Positions 1-7,057 of a stretch of DNA of 33,813 nt are shown in pieces. Both the position numbers and the translations under genes were made by a program. Numbering within the stretch: the stretch's first letter is position 1; every line of letters starts with the position of its first letter. The stretch lies in NCBI GenBank assembly GCA_900772565.1, contig CAAHET010000018.1, positions 1 through 33,813 of the forward strand, in the 5' to 3' direction. This DNA is from an uncultured Faecalibacterium sp. Lineage in GTDB: Bacteria > Bacillota > Clostridia > Oscillospirales > Ruminococcaceae. The notes under the pieces are model-generated. The model saw only the letters and a list, made by a program, of their open reading frames with translations. It had not been told where the DNA came from and made no database searches.

Positions 1-1221
1 GCAGCCATACTGGAAGAACTCCAGATAGAACTTGACGTCCTCGGCCAGACCCTTTTCCTCAGCCTGCTTCTTCAGCACCTCGTAGCGGTGCTCACGCTGG
101 GCACCGGTAGTGATCTCCACGCCGCGCCAGATCAGGTCGTAGCCCTGCGGCACGCCGTTCTCATCACGCATGTGGTAGAAAGCGCGCTTCTCGGCAGAGT
201 AATCGGTGATGAACAGGAACTCGTGGCCGTAGTGCTTCTTGACCCAGTCGTAGCTCAGGCGCTCGGCCTCGGTGGTCAGATCGCCCTTCTCGCTCTCGTC
301 CACGGTATAGCCAAACTCTTCTTCCAGCGCCTTGTACAGGTCTGCCAGCTTGACCACCGGGAACGGGGTGGTGGGCACGATGACTTCCTGCCCGAACAGC
401 TCCTTGATCTGCTCGCCGTAGTTTTCTTTAACGGCCTGCAGACCGGCGGTCAGCAGCTCTTCTTCCATCTTCATCACGTCCTTGAAGGAGGTGATGTAGC
501 TGAACTCCAGATCGAAGCCGGAGAACTCGGTGGCGTGCTTGTTGGTATAGCTCTTCTCGGCGCGGAACACGGGACCGGTCTCGAAGATACGCTCAAAACC
601 GGCAGCCATAGCCATCTGCTTGTAGAACTGAGGGCTCTGTGCCAGATAGGCGTTGCGGTCGAAGTAGTCCACCTTGAACACCTCAGAGCCGCTCTCGCTG
701 GCAGCAGCGATCAGCTTGGGGGTGTGGATCTCGATGAAGTTGCGGTCCAGCAGGAACTTGCGCATAGCGTTAACGAAACAGCTCTGTGCCTTGAACATCA
801 GCTGGTTCTCGTCGGTGCGCAGGTCGATCCAGCGGTAGTCGATGCGCTGATCGATGCTGGAGCGCTCCACAGCCTTCTTTTTCTTGGTAGCTGCGATCTC
901 CTTGCGGACGATGGGCAGTGCATCGGCGGTGCTCTCCACCTCGATGCTCTCGGGGATCATCTCCACGCCGCCCATCTTGACGTAGTCGTTCTCCATCACC
1001 TTGCCGGTGACGGTGATAACAGAGTCCGGGGTGAGCTGGTCGATGGTATCCACCAACTCGGGGTGGTCGGCCTTTTCCACCGTGATCTGCAGCTTGCCGG
1101 TAATATCCTTCAGCACGATAAATGCCATATACTTGCTGTTGCGCAGGTTCTCGATAAAGCCCTGCACCTTCACCGTGCCGCCGATGGCCTTTTGAGCCTC
1201 ATTGATATAGGTGCGTTCCAT
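1..1221 (-). CDS. aspS: Aspartate--tRNA ligase, archaeal/non-discriminating type (C-terminus cut by window edge)
   Basis: Class II aminoacyl-tRNA synthetase that charges tRNA-Asp and, in non-discriminating members, also tRNA-Asn for later amidation by GatCAB. The reading frame is open from ATG 1221 to the left edge, so about 407 residues are visible and the end is missing. An OB-fold anticodon-binding domain occupies roughly residues 1-100. It is followed by the catalytic core with TPKLIAAASESGSEVF, a QSPQFYKQ segment and the motif 2 region GPVFRAEKSYTNKHATEF. This arrangement, without the bacterial GAD insertion, is that of the short archaeal-type AspRS rather than the long bacterial AspRS. 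AAGGAGG lies 11 bases before the start. Asparaginyl-tRNA synthetase is the nearest alternative; the TPK..AAASE and FRAE context favours AspRS. Whether it is non-discriminating cannot be settled here. Confidence 0.9.
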   Translation of the reverse strand, partial: MERTYINEAQKAIGGTVKVQGFIENLRNSKYMAFIVLKDITGKLQITVEKADHPELVDTIDQLTPDSVITVTGKVMENDYVKMGGVEMIPESIEVESTADALPIVRKEIAATKKKKAVERSSIDQRIDYRWIDLRTDENQLMFKAQSCFVNAMRKFLLDRNFIEIHTPKLIAAASESGSEVFKVDYFDRNAYLAQSPQFYKQMAMAAGFERIFETGPVFRAEKSYTNKHATEFSGFDLEFSYITSFKDVMKMEEELLTAGLQAVKENYGEQIKELFGQEVIVPTTPFPVVKLADLYKALEEEFGYTVDESEKGDLTTEAERLSYDWVKKHYGHEFLFITDYSAEKRAFYHMRDENGVPQGYDLIWRGVEITTGAQREHRYEVLKKQAEEKGLAEDVKFYLEFFQYGC

Positions 1222-1260
1222 AATACAGGAATCCTCCTTTAACGTCTTGTGTACTGTTTT

Positions 1261-1288
1261 ATTATACGCTTTTCAGGGGATAAATCAA
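1261..1288 (-). promoter_or_regulatory. Promoter of aspS
   Basis: On the minus strand TTGATT (1283-1288) and TATAAT (1261-1266) are separated by 16 bases, about 40 bases upstream of the aspS start. Confidence 0.65.
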
Positions 1289-1329
1289 GAGATATGCCAA
1301 TTTCAGTCGGTCAGTGCTGTGCTTTCTGT

Positions 1330-1375
1330 AAAAATGGAGACACCGGAGCGTTGGCCAAGGCTCCGGTGTCTCCAT
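1330..1375 (-). terminator. Intrinsic terminator of the sugar transferase gene
   Basis: A perfect 16-bp inverted repeat (1334-1349 with 1360-1375) is followed on the minus strand by a run of T. It lies just past the stop codon at 1384. Confidence 0.9.
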
Positions 1376-1383
1376 ATAATAGA

Positions 1384-1992
1384 TCATTTTTCGTCATGCA
1401 GGGTGCCGGTGCCGCCCTCTACCACGCCGTCATGCTTGAGCACGGCGGTAATGGTGCCAAAGAAGCACTTTACATCCAACCCAAAGCTGATATGCTCCAC
1501 ATACCAGCCGTCCAGCTTTGCCTTTTCGGCAATTTCCAGCTCGTCCCGGCCGTGGATCTGCGCCCAGCCGGTCAGCCCCGGGCGCACATCGTTTGCGCCG
1601 TACTTATCCCGCTCGGCCAGCAGGTCATACTGGTTCCACAACGCCGGGCGCGGGCCGATGACCGCCATATCTCCCACAAGGATATTCCACAGCTGGGGCA
1701 GCTCGTCCAGACTGGTCTTGCGCAGAAAACGCCCCATGCGGGTGATATACTGCTCCGGGTCGTGCAGCAGATGGGTGGGCATATCGTGCGGGGTGTCGAT
1801 GCGCATGGTGCGGAACTTGAGGATCTGGAAATGCCGCTTGCCGATACCCACACGCTTCTGCCGGAAAAACACCGGCCCGGGTGAGTCCAGCTTGATGGCA
1901 ACAGCCAGAAGCAGCAGCAGCCACGAAAGGCACAGGATGCCGCAGGCTGACAGGAAAACATCCAACAGCCGTTTGATCCGATTTCGATACAT
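1384..1992 (-). CDS. Polyprenyl-phosphate sugar-1-phosphate transferase (bacterial sugar transferase, PglC/WcaJ-type catalytic domain)
   Basis: A 202-residue protein of the monotopic phosphoglycosyltransferase family. These enzymes move a sugar-1-phosphate from a UDP-sugar to undecaprenyl phosphate to start glycan assembly at the inner face of the membrane. Family marks are all present: the basic start RNRIKRLLD, one hydrophobic re-entrant helix (about 14-33), DSPGPVFFRQKRVG, FQILKFRTM, the catalytic Asp-Glu pair in TSLDELPQLWNIL, DMAVIGPRP and RPGLTGWAQIHGRD. Its length is that of the minimal catalytic domain, with no N-terminal extra membrane helices. GAGGAAG precedes the ATG. No glycosyltransferase, flippase or polymerase gene is adjacent, so it stands alone with its own promoter and terminator. 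The sugar substrate cannot be read from sequence. Confidence 0.9.
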   Translation of the reverse strand: MYRNRIKRLLDVFLSACGILCLSWLLLLLAVAIKLDSPGPVFFRQKRVGIGKRHFQILKFRTMRIDTPHDMPTHLLHDPEQYITRMGRFLRKTSLDELPQLWNILVGDMAVIGPRPALWNQYDLLAERDKYGANDVRPGLTGWAQIHGRDELEIAEKAKLDGWYVEHISFGLDVKCFFGTITAVLKHDGVVEGGTGTLHDEK

Positions 1993-2031
1993 AAATAGAA
2001 CTTCCTCCGTTTCCTACGGGTGTACCGCCTT

Positions 2032-2060
2032 ATTATAGCAGTATGGGCAGCATTTTTCAA
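2032..2060 (-). promoter_or_regulatory. Promoter of the sugar transferase gene
   Basis: On the minus strand TTGAAA (2055-2060), 17 bases, TATAAT (2032-2037). It is the minus half of a divergent promoter pair. Confidence 0.85.
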
Positions 2061-2122
2061 TTGCAGGCTGCGGCCAGCGGACAATATTTGCCGCTTTTGG
2101 GGCAAAAGGGCGGCCTTACCTC

Positions 2123-2151
2123 TTGTTTTTTACCTAATATCGCGCTATAAT
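2123..2151 (+). promoter_or_regulatory. Promoter of the MATE transporter gene
   Basis: TTGTTT (2123-2128), 17 bases, TATAAT (2146-2151). AGGAGG follows at 2184-2189, ahead of the ATG at 2200. Confidence 0.8.
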
Positions 2152-2199
2152 AGGCAATTGCTATGTCAATTCAGGTTTATTATAGGAGGTAGATAACTC

Positions 2200-3567
2200 A
2201 TGGCTACGACCAGCCGTTCCGCAGACCTGACCAGCGGGCCCATGCTGCAAAAGATCATCTTGTTTTCCGTGCCGCTGGCGGCATCCAGCATTCTGCAATT
2301 ACTGTTCAACGCCGCCGACGTTGTGGTGGTGGGGCGCTTTGCGGGCAGCACGGCGCTGGCCGCCGTTGGCTCCAACGGCGCGCTGATCAACCTGCTTGTC
2401 AACCTGTTCGTTGGACTTTCGCTGGGTGCCAACGTGGTGGCTGCCCGGTGCTTTGGCGCCCGGGACGAAAAGGGCGTGCAGGACACGGTGCACACCGCCG
2501 TGGCGCTGGGCTTGGTCAGCGGCGTGCTGCTGGCGGTGGTGGGCTTTTGCGCCGCACGCGGCCTGCTGGAGCTGATGAGCTGCCCGGAGGACGTAATCGG
2601 CCTTTCCACCCTGTACCTGAAGATCTACTTTATTGGAATGCCCATGACCATGCTGTACAACTTCAGCAGTGCGCTGCTGCGGGCTGTGGGCGACACCAAG
2701 CGTCCGCTGTACTGTCTGGCCGCTGCCGGGATCATCAACGTGGTGCTGAATCTTGTCTTTGTCATCGGCTTTTCCATGAGTGTGGCGGGCGTGGCGCTGG
2801 CTACCATCATCAGCCAGACCGTGTCCGCGCTGCTGGTGACCGGAATGCTCGTCCGGGAAGAGGGCGCACTGCGGCTGGACCTGCGGCGGCTTACCTTCCA
2901 TGCCGGGACGCTGAAGCAGATCTTGCTCATCGGCCTGCCTGCTGGGCTGCAAAGCACGGTGTTCAGCCTTTCCAATGTGGTCATCCAGTCCTCCATCAAC
3001 TCCTTTGGCTCCATGGTAGTGGCGGGCAACTCTGCCTCCTCCAATCTGGAGGGCTTTGTTTACACCGCCATGAACGCTTTTGCGCAGGCTGCGGTCACCT
3101 TTACCAGCCAGAATATCGGTGCACGCAAGTACCAAAACCTTGACCGTGTGATCCGCAACTGTCTGCTGTGTGTCGTGGTGACCGGCCTTGTGCTGGGCGG
3201 CGGCGCAGCGCTTGCAGGGAACCAGCTGCTGCGCTTCTATTCCTCAGACCCTGCGGTCATCGCCACCGGCGTTGAGCGGCTGCGCCTGATCTGCGGCTTC
3301 TATCTGCTGTGCGGTATTATGGACGTGCTTGCCAGCAGTCTGCGCGGGCTGGGGTACAGTGTGCTGCCCATGGTGGTAAGCCTTGTGGGCGTGTGCGCCC
3401 TGCGGCTGGTGTGGATCGCTACCATTTTCCAGCTGAACCGCACCCCCTTTATGCTGTACATCAGTTACCCCATCAGCTGGGCACTGACTGCGCTGGTGCA
3501 TTTGGGCTGTCTGCTGGTGGTGCGACGGCACCTGCGTCAAAAGCAGCAGCTAACACAGGCGGCATAA
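2200..3567 (+). CDS. MATE-family multidrug/cation antiporter
   Basis: A 455-residue polytopic membrane protein with about twelve hydrophobic segments in two homologous halves, the normal size for MATE (multi-antimicrobial extrusion) proteins, which expel drugs or metabolites in exchange for Na+ or H+. Typical family stretches are the N-terminal SVPLAASSILQLLFNAADVV, a VGRFAG loop, LGANVVAARCFGARD after helix 2, and in the second half QAAVTFTSQNIGARK, the duplicate of the same element. LRAVGDTKRPLY is the conserved inter-helix loop. Start at ATG 2200 is fixed by AGGAGG ten bases upstream. It is monocistronic, with its own promoter and a shared terminator with the convergent ZIP gene. The substrate is unknown. 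Confidence 0.93.
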   Translation: MATTSRSADLTSGPMLQKIILFSVPLAASSILQLLFNAADVVVVGRFAGSTALAAVGSNGALINLLVNLFVGLSLGANVVAARCFGARDEKGVQDTVHTAVALGLVSGVLLAVVGFCAARGLLELMSCPEDVIGLSTLYLKIYFIGMPMTMLYNFSSALLRAVGDTKRPLYCLAAAGIINVVLNLVFVIGFSMSVAGVALATIISQTVSALLVTGMLVREEGALRLDLRRLTFHAGTLKQILLIGLPAGLQSTVFSLSNVVIQSSINSFGSMVVAGNSASSNLEGFVYTAMNAFAQAAVTFTSQNIGARKYQNLDRVIRNCLLCVVVTGLVLGGGAALAGNQLLRFYSSDPAVIATGVERLRLICGFYLLCGIMDVLASSLRGLGYSVLPMVVSLVGVCALRLVWIATIFQLNRTPFMLYISYPISWALTALVHLGCLLVVRRHLRQKQQLTQAA

Positions 3568-3580
3568 ATCTTTTTTGGCA

Positions 3581-3629
3581 TAAAAGCAATGCCGGGCAGG
3601 CCATAATGGTCTGTCCGGCATTGCTTTTA
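3581..3629. terminator. Bidirectional terminator between the MATE and ZIP genes
   Basis: Inverted repeat of about 19 bp (3581-3599 with 3611-3629) with A/T runs at both outer ends, placed between two convergent stop codons. Confidence 0.85.
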
Positions 3630-3634
3630 CTATA

Positions 3635-4381
3635 TCACAGAGCCACATCCAGTGCCATCATCAGGGCAAAGCCCAACACGATGCTGATGACACCGGCCAC
3701 TTCATCCGGTTCCACCGCCTCAGGGATCATCTCCTGTGCGGTCACACACACCATACAGCCCGCCGCAGCGCTCATGAGCCACGGCAGCGCTGCACCTACC
3801 CACTCGGCCAGTACAAAGGCCAGCACCGCGCCCAAAGGCTCCACCAGCCCGGAGGCCGCACCGGCGGCAAAGGACTGCCCCCGGGTGCGCCCGCTCTGGG
3901 TCAGCGGCAGACTGACCGCCGCTCCCTCCGGGATATTCTGCAAGCCAATGCCCAAGCTCAGCGCCAGCGCCCCGCTTACGGCATCCGCGTCCCCGTGCAG
4001 CGCCAGTGCCGCAGCCAGCCCCACCACCATGCCTTCCGGCAGGTTGTGCAGGGTGACCGCCAGCACCATGCGCCCGCAATGCCCGGGGCCGCCAGCCAGC
4101 AGCTGCCCGGCGGCATCCTCCAGCCGCAAAAGCCCCACAGCGCCTAAAATAAGCCCCAGCGCCGGGGGCACCCATGCCGCCCTGCCCTGCGACCGGGCGA
4201 TGGCCGGCAGCAGCAGGCTCCACACGCTGGCCGCCAGCATGATGCCCGCCGCCATTCCGCACAGGATCCGCCGGGTAGCCGGTCTTGTCTGCCTGCGCAG
4301 CAAAAACACCCCTGCCGCTCCCAGCGCGGTACACGCCGCCGGGAACAGCCAGACCCCAAGTGTGAAAACGATCCGGTTCAA
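3635..4381 (-). CDS. ZIP-family divalent metal transporter (GufA/ZupT-like)
   Basis: A 248-residue membrane protein that takes up divalent metals such as Zn2+ or Fe2+. The two metal-binding helices are diagnostic: HNLPEGMVVGLAAALAL and, one helix later, GIGLQNIPEGAAVSLPL. Further hydrophobic segments bring the total to about eight. The frame is open up to ATG 4498, but I chose the in-frame TTG at 4381. A GGGGG purine-rich ribosome site lies eight bases before it, the first membrane helix (IVFTLGVWLFPAACTALGAAGVF) begins right there, and the 39 upstream codons have no family resemblance. The likely -10 sequence on the minus strand (GATAAT, 4449-4454) would also place the upstream ATG before the transcript. 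Metal choice is not decidable. Confidence 0.87.
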   Translation of the reverse strand: MNRIVFTLGVWLFPAACTALGAAGVFLLRRQTRPATRRILCGMAAGIMLAASVWSLLLPAIARSQGRAAWVPPALGLILGAVGLLRLEDAAGQLLAGGPGHCGRMVLAVTLHNLPEGMVVGLAAALALHGDADAVSGALALSLGIGLQNIPEGAAVSLPLTQSGRTRGQSFAAGAASGLVEPLGAVLAFVLAEWVGAALPWLMSAAAGCMVCVTAQEMIPEAVEPDEVAGVISIVLGFALMMALDVAL

Positions 4382-4392
4382 GCCGCATTCCC

Positions 4393-4428
4393 CCTTTTCC
4401 CGTTGTATGCACAAACGGGAAAAAAGGT
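4393..4428 (-). promoter_or_regulatory. Hairpin just upstream of the ZIP ribosome site
   Basis: Inverted repeat with arms TTTCCCGTT (around 4396-4404) and AACGGGAAA (around 4415-4423) plus extra A/T pairs. In the mRNA it would fold immediately 5' of the GGGGG ribosome site. It could be a metal-regulator operator or a translation-control hairpin; no known consensus was recognised. Confidence 0.4.
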
Positions 4429-4643
4429 GCAACCCTCGCCATGTTTCTATTATCCACATTTGCAGTCCAATAAAAGGGATTTTTTGAAGGTTTTTCATAT
4501 TTTTTCTATTTTGTGTTTCCCGCTCGGCGGTGCAGGCGCTATCCCGGGCTTTATTTTTACCAAAAAGTCTTTGACTTTTGGCGAAACTTTATGACAACTA
4601 TGCAGATTCTTTACATGGATTATAACTTTCGACCAAAATCCTC

Positions 4644-4671
4644 TTGATTTTTTTCAAAAACGGACTAGAAT
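4644..4671 (+). promoter_or_regulatory. Promoter of the small repeat lipoprotein gene
   Basis: TTGATT (4644-4649), 16 bases, TAGAAT (4666-4671). The predicted transcript begins near 4678. Confidence 0.65.
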
Positions 4672-4678
4672 ATAGCAT

Positions 4679-4709
4679 CGCAGTGAGGTGCTACGGAGCG
4701 CCCGCTGCG
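4679..4709 (+). ncRNA. 5'-terminal mRNA hairpin in the leader of the repeat lipoprotein gene
   Basis: CGCAGTG (4679-4685) pairs with CGCTGCG (4703-4709), and inside it GGTGCT (4687-4692) pairs with AGCGCC (4697-4702) around an ACGG tetraloop. It would form at the very start of the transcript, a position known to slow mRNA decay in Firmicutes. Confidence 0.55.
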
Positions 4710-4743
4710 AAACACACATAGGAAAAACAAGGAGATTATTGAT

Positions 4744-4989
4744 ATGAAACTCAAGAATATTTGCATCGCTGTTGTCGCTCTGGCTCTGGCTGCTGGCATG
4801 ACCGCTTGCGGTTCTGCTGCCGCTGCTTCCTCCACCTCTGAGGCTGCTTCTGCAAGCACCACCGCTGTTTCCGAGGCTGCTTCTTCTGAGGCCGCTTCCT
4901 CTGAGGCTGCATCTTCCGAGGCCGCTTCCTCTGAGGCCGCTGTCAGCGAGGCTGCTTCTTCTGAGGCTGCTTCCACCACTGCCGCCTAA
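4744..4989 (+). CDS. Small putative lipoprotein with tandem Ser-Glu-Ala-Ala-Ser repeats
   Basis: An 81-residue protein of unknown function. Residues 1-22 form a lipoprotein-type signal: a basic start MKLKN, a hydrophobic core ICIAVVALALAAG, and MTAC with the likely lipidated Cys22. The whole mature part is low complexity, almost only Ala, Ser, Glu and Thr, with the unit SEAAS repeated seven or so times and no folded domain. Synonymous codons differ between units (GAG GCT GCT TCT, GAG GCC GCT TCC), so the repeat is kept at protein level rather than being a fresh DNA expansion. Codons are mostly GCT/GCC and TCT/TCC, suggesting strong expression. AAGGAG precedes the ATG. It is monocistronic with its own promoter and terminator. 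Many lipoproteins of this group use such a tail as a spacer; here the spacer is all there is. Confidence 0.75.
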   Translation: MKLKNICIAVVALALAAGMTACGSAAAASSTSEAASASTTAVSEAASSEAASSEAASSEAASSEAAVSEAASSEAASTTAA

Positions 4990-5026
4990 GTTTAGCGCGC
5001 ACAGCGTACATAACAAAATAGCAATA

Positions 5027-5062
5027 GGCCGTTGCACATTGTTTTGTGCAGCGGCCTTTTTG
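5027..5062 (+). terminator. Terminator of the repeat lipoprotein gene
   Basis: GGCCGTTGCAC pairs with GTGCAGCGGCC (one G-U pair) and is followed by TTTTTT. Confidence 0.9.
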
Positions 5063-5273
5063 GTTGCGCAGAAAGATTTTATCGCAATTTTCAAAAATAA
5101 TGCCTATCAAAACGGCATATTTGCGATATGCAGTTTGCGGATGTTGCTTGGGCATTAAAAACGCAAACTGCTATAAATGCCCTCCGCGTGCGCTATGGGC
5201 ATAACTAGCGGAATGATTTTTTCTTTTTTCGGGATACCGGGTCGTCTGCGGACGCCCCGGTATCCCATTTTAT
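5062..5273. other. Structured gene-free stretch, possible small RNA
   Basis: No convincing coding sequence. It holds GCAGTTTGCG (5130-5139) complementary to CGCAAACTGC (5162-5171). ATGCCC (5177-5182) can pair with either of two GGGCAT copies (5150-5155 or 5197-5202). A possible plus-strand promoter is TTGGGC (5148-5153), 18 bases, TGC-TATAAA (-10 at 5172-5177). A hairpin at 5231-5266 with arms GGGATACCGG and CCGGTATCCC is followed by ATTTTAT. Together these could bound a short plus-strand transcript of about 85 bases. Confidence 0.35.
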
Positions 5274-5310
5274 GAAAAAAGACCGCCGCACAAAGCCATG
5301 TACAGCAGTC
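5274..5310 (-). terminator. Terminator of the LOG-family gene
   Basis: On the minus strand a 12-bp stem (5281-5292 with 5299-5310, several G-U pairs) is followed by TTTTTT. Confidence 0.85.
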
Positions 5311-5341
5311 TCCTTGCGTTTGAAAAGTAAGCTTCCCAGTA

Positions 5342-5875
5342 TCATTTTTCAAGAATCGCGCGGATCTGCGCAAGGTCGGCGGCAAAAGCGATATTCCGCT
5401 GCCGCGCCGGAGTGGAAAGCCCCATAGCGATCATCTGTTGCAAAAGCTGATGCAGGGGCTGATAGTAGCCGTTCAGGTCGTAGAGGATGCAGGGCGCGTC
5501 CAACTGCCCCAGCGACAGCTTGCTGATGACCTCGGTGATCTCCTCCAGCGTGCCGGTGCCGCCGGGGAATGCGATAAAGGCATCGCCCAGTTCGATCATT
5601 CTGGTCTTGCGGGCGGGGATATCCTCGGTCACGATCAACTCGGTCAGTCCCTCGTGCTGCAGTTCTGCGTCCAGAAAGCACTTGGGCTCTACGCCGGTCA
5701 CTCTGCCGCCTGCGGCCAGTACACTGTCGGCTAAAAGCCCCATCAGACCGCTTTTGCTGCCGCCGTACACCAGCGCATTGCCGCTTTCGCCGATCCAGCG
5801 CCCCAGCTGCTGCACAGCCTGCGGCAGTGCAGGGTCGGTGCCAAGGTTTGCCCCCAGATATACAGTAATGTTCAT
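5342..5875 (-). CDS. LOG-family protein (TIGR00730, nucleoside-5'-monophosphate phosphoribohydrolase-like)
   Basis: A 177-residue Rossmann-fold protein of the LOG/YvdD family, whose studied members cut the N-glycosidic bond of cytokinin riboside or purine nucleotide monophosphates. Visible marks are YLGANLGTDP at the start, VYGGSKSGLMG (37-46), ARKTRM (88-93) and the signature PGGTGTLEE (104-112). The longer frame starts at 5920, but ATG 5875 is preferred: GAGAGG sits eight bases upstream and family similarity begins at MNITVYLG. It is the last gene of a packed minus-strand set, 22 bases after the second ChrA half. Many bacterial members were mislabelled lysine decarboxylase; there is no sign of that activity here. 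Confidence 0.88.
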   Translation of the reverse strand: MNITVYLGANLGTDPALPQAVQQLGRWIGESGNALVYGGSKSGLMGLLADSVLAAGGRVTGVEPKCFLDAELQHEGLTELIVTEDIPARKTRMIELGDAFIAFPGGTGTLEEITEVISKLSLGQLDAPCILYDLNGYYQPLHQLLQQMIAMGLSTPARQRNIAFAADLAQIRAILEK

Positions 5876-5897
5876 TTGGTCAACCTCTCTTTCCGGG

Positions 5898-6470
5898 TCA
5901 GATGCTCCACAGCACCGCACCCAGCACCGCAGAAAGTAAGATCATCCCGATGGGGGATGGCGCTTTTTGCGTTTTCTTTTTATAGGCAAAATGCAGGATG
6001 CCCAAAAGAGCAAACACTGCCAGCGCACGCACATCCGGGGCAAAGCCGCCGGAGACGGTGGTAAAGCCCCCCAGCGTGGAAAGCCCCATGGTGCAGGCGG
6101 TGGCTAAGATCATAGCCACCACGCAGGGGCGCACCCCGGCCAGAAAGGCGTTGACCCCGGCGTACTTCATCAGGCTGTGCAGCGCCGCCGCAATGAGCAG
6201 GATGATGACAAAGGAGGGCAGCACCACCCCCACCGTTGCAGCAAAGGAGCCTGCCAGCCCCGCCTGCGAAGCGCCGATAAAGGTAGCCATATTCACCGCC
6301 AGCGGGCCGGGGGTGGACTCTGACACTGCGATAAAGCTGAGAAATTCGCTCTCGGTCAGCCAGCCGTGCCCCAGCACCGTTTCCCGCACCAGCGAGATCA
6401 TGCCGTAGCCGCCGCCAAAGGACACCGCACCGATGACCAGAAAGTTCCAGAACAATTGCAGCAAGATCAT
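5898..6470 (-). CDS. Chromate transporter family protein, short-chain half (second of pair)
   Basis: A 190-residue membrane protein, one half of a split CHR-family transporter. Full-length ChrA has two such halves fused, and short forms work as pairs. It shows the CHR motifs GAVSFGGGYGMISLV near the N-terminus and FIAVSESTPGPLAVNMATFIG (about residues 47-67), followed by four or five hydrophobic segments. I chose ATG 6470, because it overlaps the stop of the preceding half by four bases (ATGA) and has AAGGCGG upstream; the longer frame to 6530 only runs through the other gene. The overlap implies translational coupling and near-equal amounts of the two halves. Members outside the proteobacteria are often not proven to move chromate. 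Confidence 0.9.
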   Translation of the reverse strand: MILLQLFWNFLVIGAVSFGGGYGMISLVRETVLGHGWLTESEFLSFIAVSESTPGPLAVNMATFIGASQAGLAGSFAATVGVVLPSFVIILLIAAALHSLMKYAGVNAFLAGVRPCVVAMILATACTMGLSTLGGFTTVSGGFAPDVRALAVFALLGILHFAYKKKTQKAPSPIGMILLSAVLGAVLWSI

Positions 6471-7042
6471 TTTGTGCCGCCTTTCTTCCCCTGCCCTACC
6501 GCGTAGGCCAGCACACCGGCTGCGCCGCAAAGCAGGATGCAGCAGATGGAGGAAAAGTTTACCGCCAGCACAGAGCAGCCCACCATAGCCGCCAGCACCA
6601 CCGCCACCACTGCCGTGTTGAAGGGGGTGCGCTGCAAATTTTTGAGCATCTTGACCCCTGCGGATAAAATCAGGTAGATGACACAGGCCTGAATCCCCTT
6701 AAAAGCATTGGCCACCACCGTCAGCTGCAAAAAACGGTCGAAGAACAATGAAATAAGGTAAATAACTCCAAAAGACGGCAGACACACCGCCAAGGTAGAA
6801 GCCACCGCACCGGCCAGTCCGGCCAGCTTATAGCCGATGTAGGTGGCGCTGTTCACCGCCACAGGGCCGGGAGTGGACTCGGCAATGGCGACCATATCCA
6901 GAAACTCCTCCCGGGTGAGCCAGCGCTTTTCCTCCACAAATTCGTGCTCCAGCAGCGCCACCATGGCGTAGCCGCCGCCAAAGGTAAAGGCACCGATCTT
7001 AAAAAAAGTGCCGAACAGTTCCCTCGTCTTGGACATAGACAT
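6467..7042 (-). CDS. Chromate transporter family protein, short-chain half (first of pair)
   Basis: A 191-residue partner of the following gene, with GAFTFGGGYAMVALLEHEFV near the start and MVAIAESTPGPVAVNSATYIG in the next segment, both hallmark CHR-family sequences. The two proteins are clearly paralogous, as expected for an antiparallel two-protein transporter. Start choice: ATG 7042 lies four bases after GGAGG and ATG 7036 ten bases after it, so either may be used. It follows the thioesterase stop by 15 bases and overlaps the next half by four, so the three genes are probably one transcript. The physiological anion is unknown; chromate, sulfate or an organic anion are possible. Confidence 0.9.
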   Translation of the reverse strand: MSMSKTRELFGTFFKIGAFTFGGGYAMVALLEHEFVEEKRWLTREEFLDMVAIAESTPGPVAVNSATYIGYKLAGLAGAVASTLAVCLPSFGVIYLISLFFDRFLQLTVVANAFKGIQACVIYLILSAGVKMLKNLQRTPFNTAVVAVVLAAMVGCSVLAVNFSSICCILLCGAAGVLAYAVGQGKKGGTK

Positions 7043-7057
7043 TTTTCCTCCGGGCAC

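Noticed and set aside
4840..4980. CRISPR-like or DNA tandem repeat
   Set aside because: The repeat is a protein repeat (SEAAS) with variable codons and no spacers.
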